Shown here: positions 32,829-34,617 of the stretch, piece after piece
Layout: every line of letters begins with the position of its first letter
How positions within the stretch are numbered: the first letter of the stretch is position 1
Origin: Candidatus Gastranaerophilales bacterium
Lineage (GTDB): Bacteria; Cyanobacteriota; Vampirovibrionia; Gastranaerophilales; Gastranaerophilaceae
Length of the DNA stretch: 34,617 nucleotides
NCBI GenBank assembly: GCA_944326905.1
Contig: CALVFU010000016.1
Location: 1-34,617 of the forward strand
Direction of reading: 5' to 3'
Notes under the pieces: model-generated
Databases searched by the model: none
What the model saw: only the letters and a program-made list of their open reading frames with translations
Told to the model about the DNA's origin: nothing
Program-made: the position numbers and the translations under genes

Positions 32829-34087
32829 TTATTGATAAAAGAAAAGAACTTCCATTTAAGTATAAGAAAAGTCTTGAAACGTCTATTATTTCTGTGCATG
32901 TCTCAAGTAATATTCCTGATGGGCTTGATTACCTTGAAAAATATGAACCTGATTTGATTATATTGTCGGATAGTCTGCCGGGTAATGTATCTGATTTATG
33001 CGAGCGTTTGAGAGTTTTAACGTATAATATGCGTCCGATTATTATTGTGTTATCAAAATCCTCGGATGTAAATGATAGAATAGAGTTCTTAAAACGAGGA
33101 GCAGATGATTTTATTAGTGAGCCGGTTAATATTGATGAGTTTAAGATGAAAATAAAAGCACATCTTAGACGTGATATTGAATTGAGTATTGATACTAAAA
33201 CTCTTCTTCCTGATAAAAAACACATATTACGTGCGTTAAAACGTCTTATATGTGATAAAACAGACAAAGCATTGCTGTTCATAAGTATTGAAAATTATTT
33301 TATATATAAGTCAATTTATAGTGAAATTGCGTCAGATAAACTAATTCAATCTTTCGTAACTATAACAAAATCAGCATTAACTGAAAATGATTATCTGGGT
33401 AGATTTTCAGAAAATGAGTTTTTAATTATAACCACGCCAGATGTTGTGGAAAAACTTGCGGGATTTCTAACATTTGCATTCGATATAGTTGCTCCGAAAT
33501 TTTATTCAAAAGAGGACATGGACAGAGGTTTTTCTCTTGTAAAAGGCGAACGGTTTGCCGAGAGGCGTGTTGAGCTTGTATATATTTTGGCGGGGGGGGG
33601 AGAGATTGATTATAACAATCTTAAAACACCTGAAGAAGTGCTTACCCATCTAAGAGCAGTTAAGAGTATGTCAAAACTGCCGAATGGCTCAAATTATGCA
33701 ATTGAACGCCTGCAGCTTACGGGGGCTGGGTCTGTTATTACAAGAGAATTTAATAAAAAGGTATATATTTATGAAGAAGATGAGGCGTTGAAATTACTTA
33801 TTAGAACATCGTTAGAACTTCAAGGATATGATATTGCTAGAAATATAACAGATGAAGTTCCGGCTGTAATTATTTTTGACGCTGGTGATGAGTTGGAAAA
33901 TTTAAAAAAGATAACCGAAATAAAACAAGATAGAAATTTTGTAAACTCAAAATTTATTGTTACAGCATCAAAACACAACAAATCCGCTATTCTCAAAACA
34001 AAAGCGGACTTATACATGCCAAAGCCTTATGAGATAGCGGACTTACTATACTGGGTTGATATTTTTATGAAAGAAGTTAATTACTAA
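32810..34087 (+). CDS. REC - degenerate GGDEF - REC response regulator
   Basis: A 425-aa protein starting at TTG 32810, with GGAGG 7 nt upstream inside the kinase gene. The first receiver (residues 1-120) is degenerate: Asp9 is followed by Lys rather than a second acidic residue, the phospho-acceptor position is Ser53 (LSDSLPG), and the conserved Lys is Glu104 (SEPVN). Residues about 130-300 fold like a GGDEF domain, but the signature is RFSENEF, so cyclic-di-GMP synthesis is unlikely. The second receiver (317-425) keeps an acidic pocket (Glu322, Glu323, Asp324), Asp357, Thr385 and Lys405 and should be phosphorylatable. A G9 tract at 33592-33600 encodes glycines just before this second receiver. 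Confidence 0.88.
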   Translation: MFCSVLIIDKRKELPFKYKKSLETSIISVHVSSNIPDGLDYLEKYEPDLIILSDSLPGNVSDLCERLRVLTYNMRPIIIVLSKSSDVNDRIEFLKRGADDFISEPVNIDEFKMKIKAHLRRDIELSIDTKTLLPDKKHILRALKRLICDKTDKALLFISIENYFIYKSIYSEIASDKLIQSFVTITKSALTENDYLGRFSENEFLIITTPDVVEKLAGFLTFAFDIVAPKFYSKEDMDRGFSLVKGERFAERRVELVYILAGGGEIDYNNLKTPEEVLTHLRAVKSMSKLPNGSNYAIERLQLTGAGSVITREFNKKVYIYEEDEALKLLIRTSLELQGYDIARNITDEVPAVIIFDAGDELENLKKITEIKQDRNFVNSKFIVTASKHNKSAILKTKADLYMPKPYEIADLLYWVDIFMKEVNY

Positions 34088-34275
34088 TCATCAAGTAACG
34101 AAGAAAGTACTTCCGCGTTTTCTTCAGCATTTTTCATTGTACTCATTTTATTTTTTCTGAGATAGGAGCGTAAAGCTTCTCTAATTAACTCACTTCTTGT
34201 TCTTTGTTCTGAATTTGCAATACTATCCACTCTATTAAGAAACTCGTCTGACATAGATATAAGAACTCTGGCCAT
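34084..34275 (-). CDS. Ribbon-helix-helix (CopG/Arc-type) DNA-binding protein
   Basis: A 63-aa protein with the short RHH pattern: a beta strand (ARVLISMSDEF), helix 1 (LNRVDSIANSEQ), the RTRSELIREALRSYL turn and helix 2, then a polar acidic tail. Such proteins are transcription regulators or type II antitoxins. The start is ATG 34275 with AAGGAGGG 6 nt upstream; a TTG 15 bases earlier would swallow the ribosome site. No toxin-like gene is adjacent. It overlaps the convergent regulator gene by 4 bases. The acidic extension after the RHH fold resembles antitoxin tails. Confidence 0.85.
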   Translation of the reverse strand: MARVLISMSDEFLNRVDSIANSEQRTRSELIREALRSYLRKNKMSTMKNAEENAEVLSSLLDD

Positions 34276-34297
34276 ATTTCCCTCCTTCAACTATATC

Positions 34298-34325
34298 ATT
34301 ATAGCATATAAAAAGTATATTTCAA
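34298..34325 (-). promoter_or_regulatory. Promoter of the RHH gene
   Basis: On the minus strand TTGAAA (34325-34320), 16 bases, and an extended -10 TGCTATAAT whose hexamer is at 34303-34298. The start near 34291 leaves a leader of about 16 nt with the AAGGAGGG site. Confidence 0.65.
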
Positions 34326-34362
34326 TCTTATATCGTTTGTTTTATGTTAATTTTTATTAAGA

Positions 34363-34368
34363 TATAAT
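34363..34368 (+). promoter_or_regulatory. Orphan -10 box with no coding gene after it
   Basis: TATAAT at 34363-34368 on the plus strand with a poor -35 (TTTTAT at 17 bases). No start codon with a ribosome site follows before the insertion-sequence end, so it is either chance or drives a non-coding transcript. Confidence 0.25.
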
Positions 34369-34476
34369 ACTAAGAAGTTAATAAATACAACTGCACTTGA
34401 TGGTGAAAATCTCCGTTCTTGGAGTTCTATACCAGAACCTAAAGCAAACTTTACGACTTATGATTCTTGTAAAAGA

Positions 34477-34513
34477 ACACATGGTTTGATTTCTTGTTAC
34501 ACATGGTTTGATT
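34477..34513. repeat. Short direct repeat, two copies
   Basis: ACACATGGTTTGATT occurs at 34477-34491 and 34499-34513, a period of 22 bases. It lies in the non-coding interval next to the insertion-sequence end. Confidence 0.6.
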
Positions 34514-34541
34514 ATTTTTGGACACTTTGTGTTGTGGTAGC

Positions 34542-34617
34542 TGAACTGTCCCCTAAAAACAGTAATCAATCAGTAGGACGAATTTAAATATTGTCTAAAT
34601 TCACAAGGTGTCATTTT
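34542..34617 (-). mobile_element. End of an IS3-family-like insertion sequence, cut by the window
   Basis: TGAACTGTCCCCTAAAAACA at 34542-34561 looks like an IS3-type terminal inverted repeat (TGAACTG followed by a C run). Just inside it is the 3' end of a transposase-like frame on the minus strand. The element continues past the right edge, so its other end and target duplication are not visible. Confidence 0.5.
34570..34617 (-). CDS. IS3-family transposase, C-terminal fragment (partial)
   Basis: Reading leftward from the window edge the frame gives KMTPCEFRQYLNSSY and then TGA (34572-34570). MTPxEFRQYL closely resembles the C-terminal end of IS3/IS150-type integrase-core transposases, where GYMTPxEY/F is typical. 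Only 15 residues are visible, so the call rests on this motif and on the inverted-repeat-like sequence just beyond the stop. Confidence 0.5.
   Translation of the reverse strand, partial: KMTPCEFRQYLNSSY

Noticed and set aside
34084..34275. Complete toxin-antitoxin module
   Set aside because: The RHH protein resembles antitoxins, but no toxin-like frame lies on either side within the window.
34378..34569. Minus-strand 63-aa frame next to the IS end
   Set aside because: It crosses the probable IS boundary, has no ribosome site and gives a composition without any recognisable feature.
34521..34612. Inverted repeat GACACTTTGTG (34521-34531) with CACAAGGTGTC (34602-34612)
   Set aside because: The right arm lies inside the transposase coding frame and the left outside the probable element end, so pairing with one mismatch is likely chance.

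Overview
The window looks like a chromosomal segment of an AT-rich, strictly anaerobic, Gram-negative-type bacterium. I would place it in the non-photosynthetic cyanobacterial relatives (Candidatus Gastranaerophilales / Melainabacteria, Vampirovibrionia). This rests on recognised protein styles: a 434-aa protein opening MGMAASQAR, a giant EF-hand/HD multidomain protein, a Cys-rich secreted peptide, an MCE-domain protein implying an outer membrane, and a two-iron superoxide reductase typical of anaerobes. The assignment is inference; no 16S or marker search was possible.

Layout. 1-800: two copies of a GC-rich 77-bp repeat, then a GNAT-like acetyltransferase (minus) that may be C-terminally truncated. 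960-2770: a small gene, nadD-yqeK overlapping, and a small exported Tyr/Pro-rich protein. 2828-5150 (minus): an operon from a good sigma70 promoter encoding a zinc-ribbon/Arg-Asn-rich protein, RimM and TrmD. 5218-9535 (minus): a Cys-rich secreted peptide, then mutS2-tatD-tlyA. 9596-11623 (plus): tadA, a TIGR02757 protein and pheA, tightly overlapping. 11687-15114: an EamA transporter, a tail-anchored DUF4145-like protein, a DUF486 membrane protein, superoxide reductase and an MCE protein. 15133-22434 (minus): a single 2433-codon gene. 22589-28491 (minus): a five-gene operon (115-aa protein, TIGR03960/TIGR03936 radical SAM protein, RNase G/E, membrane protein, rsmI). 28620-29624 (minus): gap with its own promoter and terminator. 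29826-30223 (plus): a 51-aa gene and tRNA-Ser(GCU). 30765-34087 (plus): the MGMAASQAR protein, a sensorless histidine kinase and a REC-degenerate GGDEF-REC regulator. 34084-34617: a ribbon-helix-helix regulator and, at the very edge, the end of an IS3-like insertion sequence.

Much of the window is housekeeping RNA modification and decay (TrmD, RimM, TlyA, TadA, RsmI, RNase G/E), plus NAD, phenylalanine and glycolytic enzymes. The parts most worth a second look are: the giant protein, with an HD domain, a zincin-like site lacking its glutamate and a conserved-looking C-terminal module; two divergent promoters, and two further candidates, whose -10 box lies exactly 6 nt before an ATG with no Shine-Dalgarno (leaderless mRNAs); a G9 tract inside the response-regulator gene that could switch its C-terminal receiver on and off; and the zinc-ribbon repeat protein built into the rimM-trmD operon.
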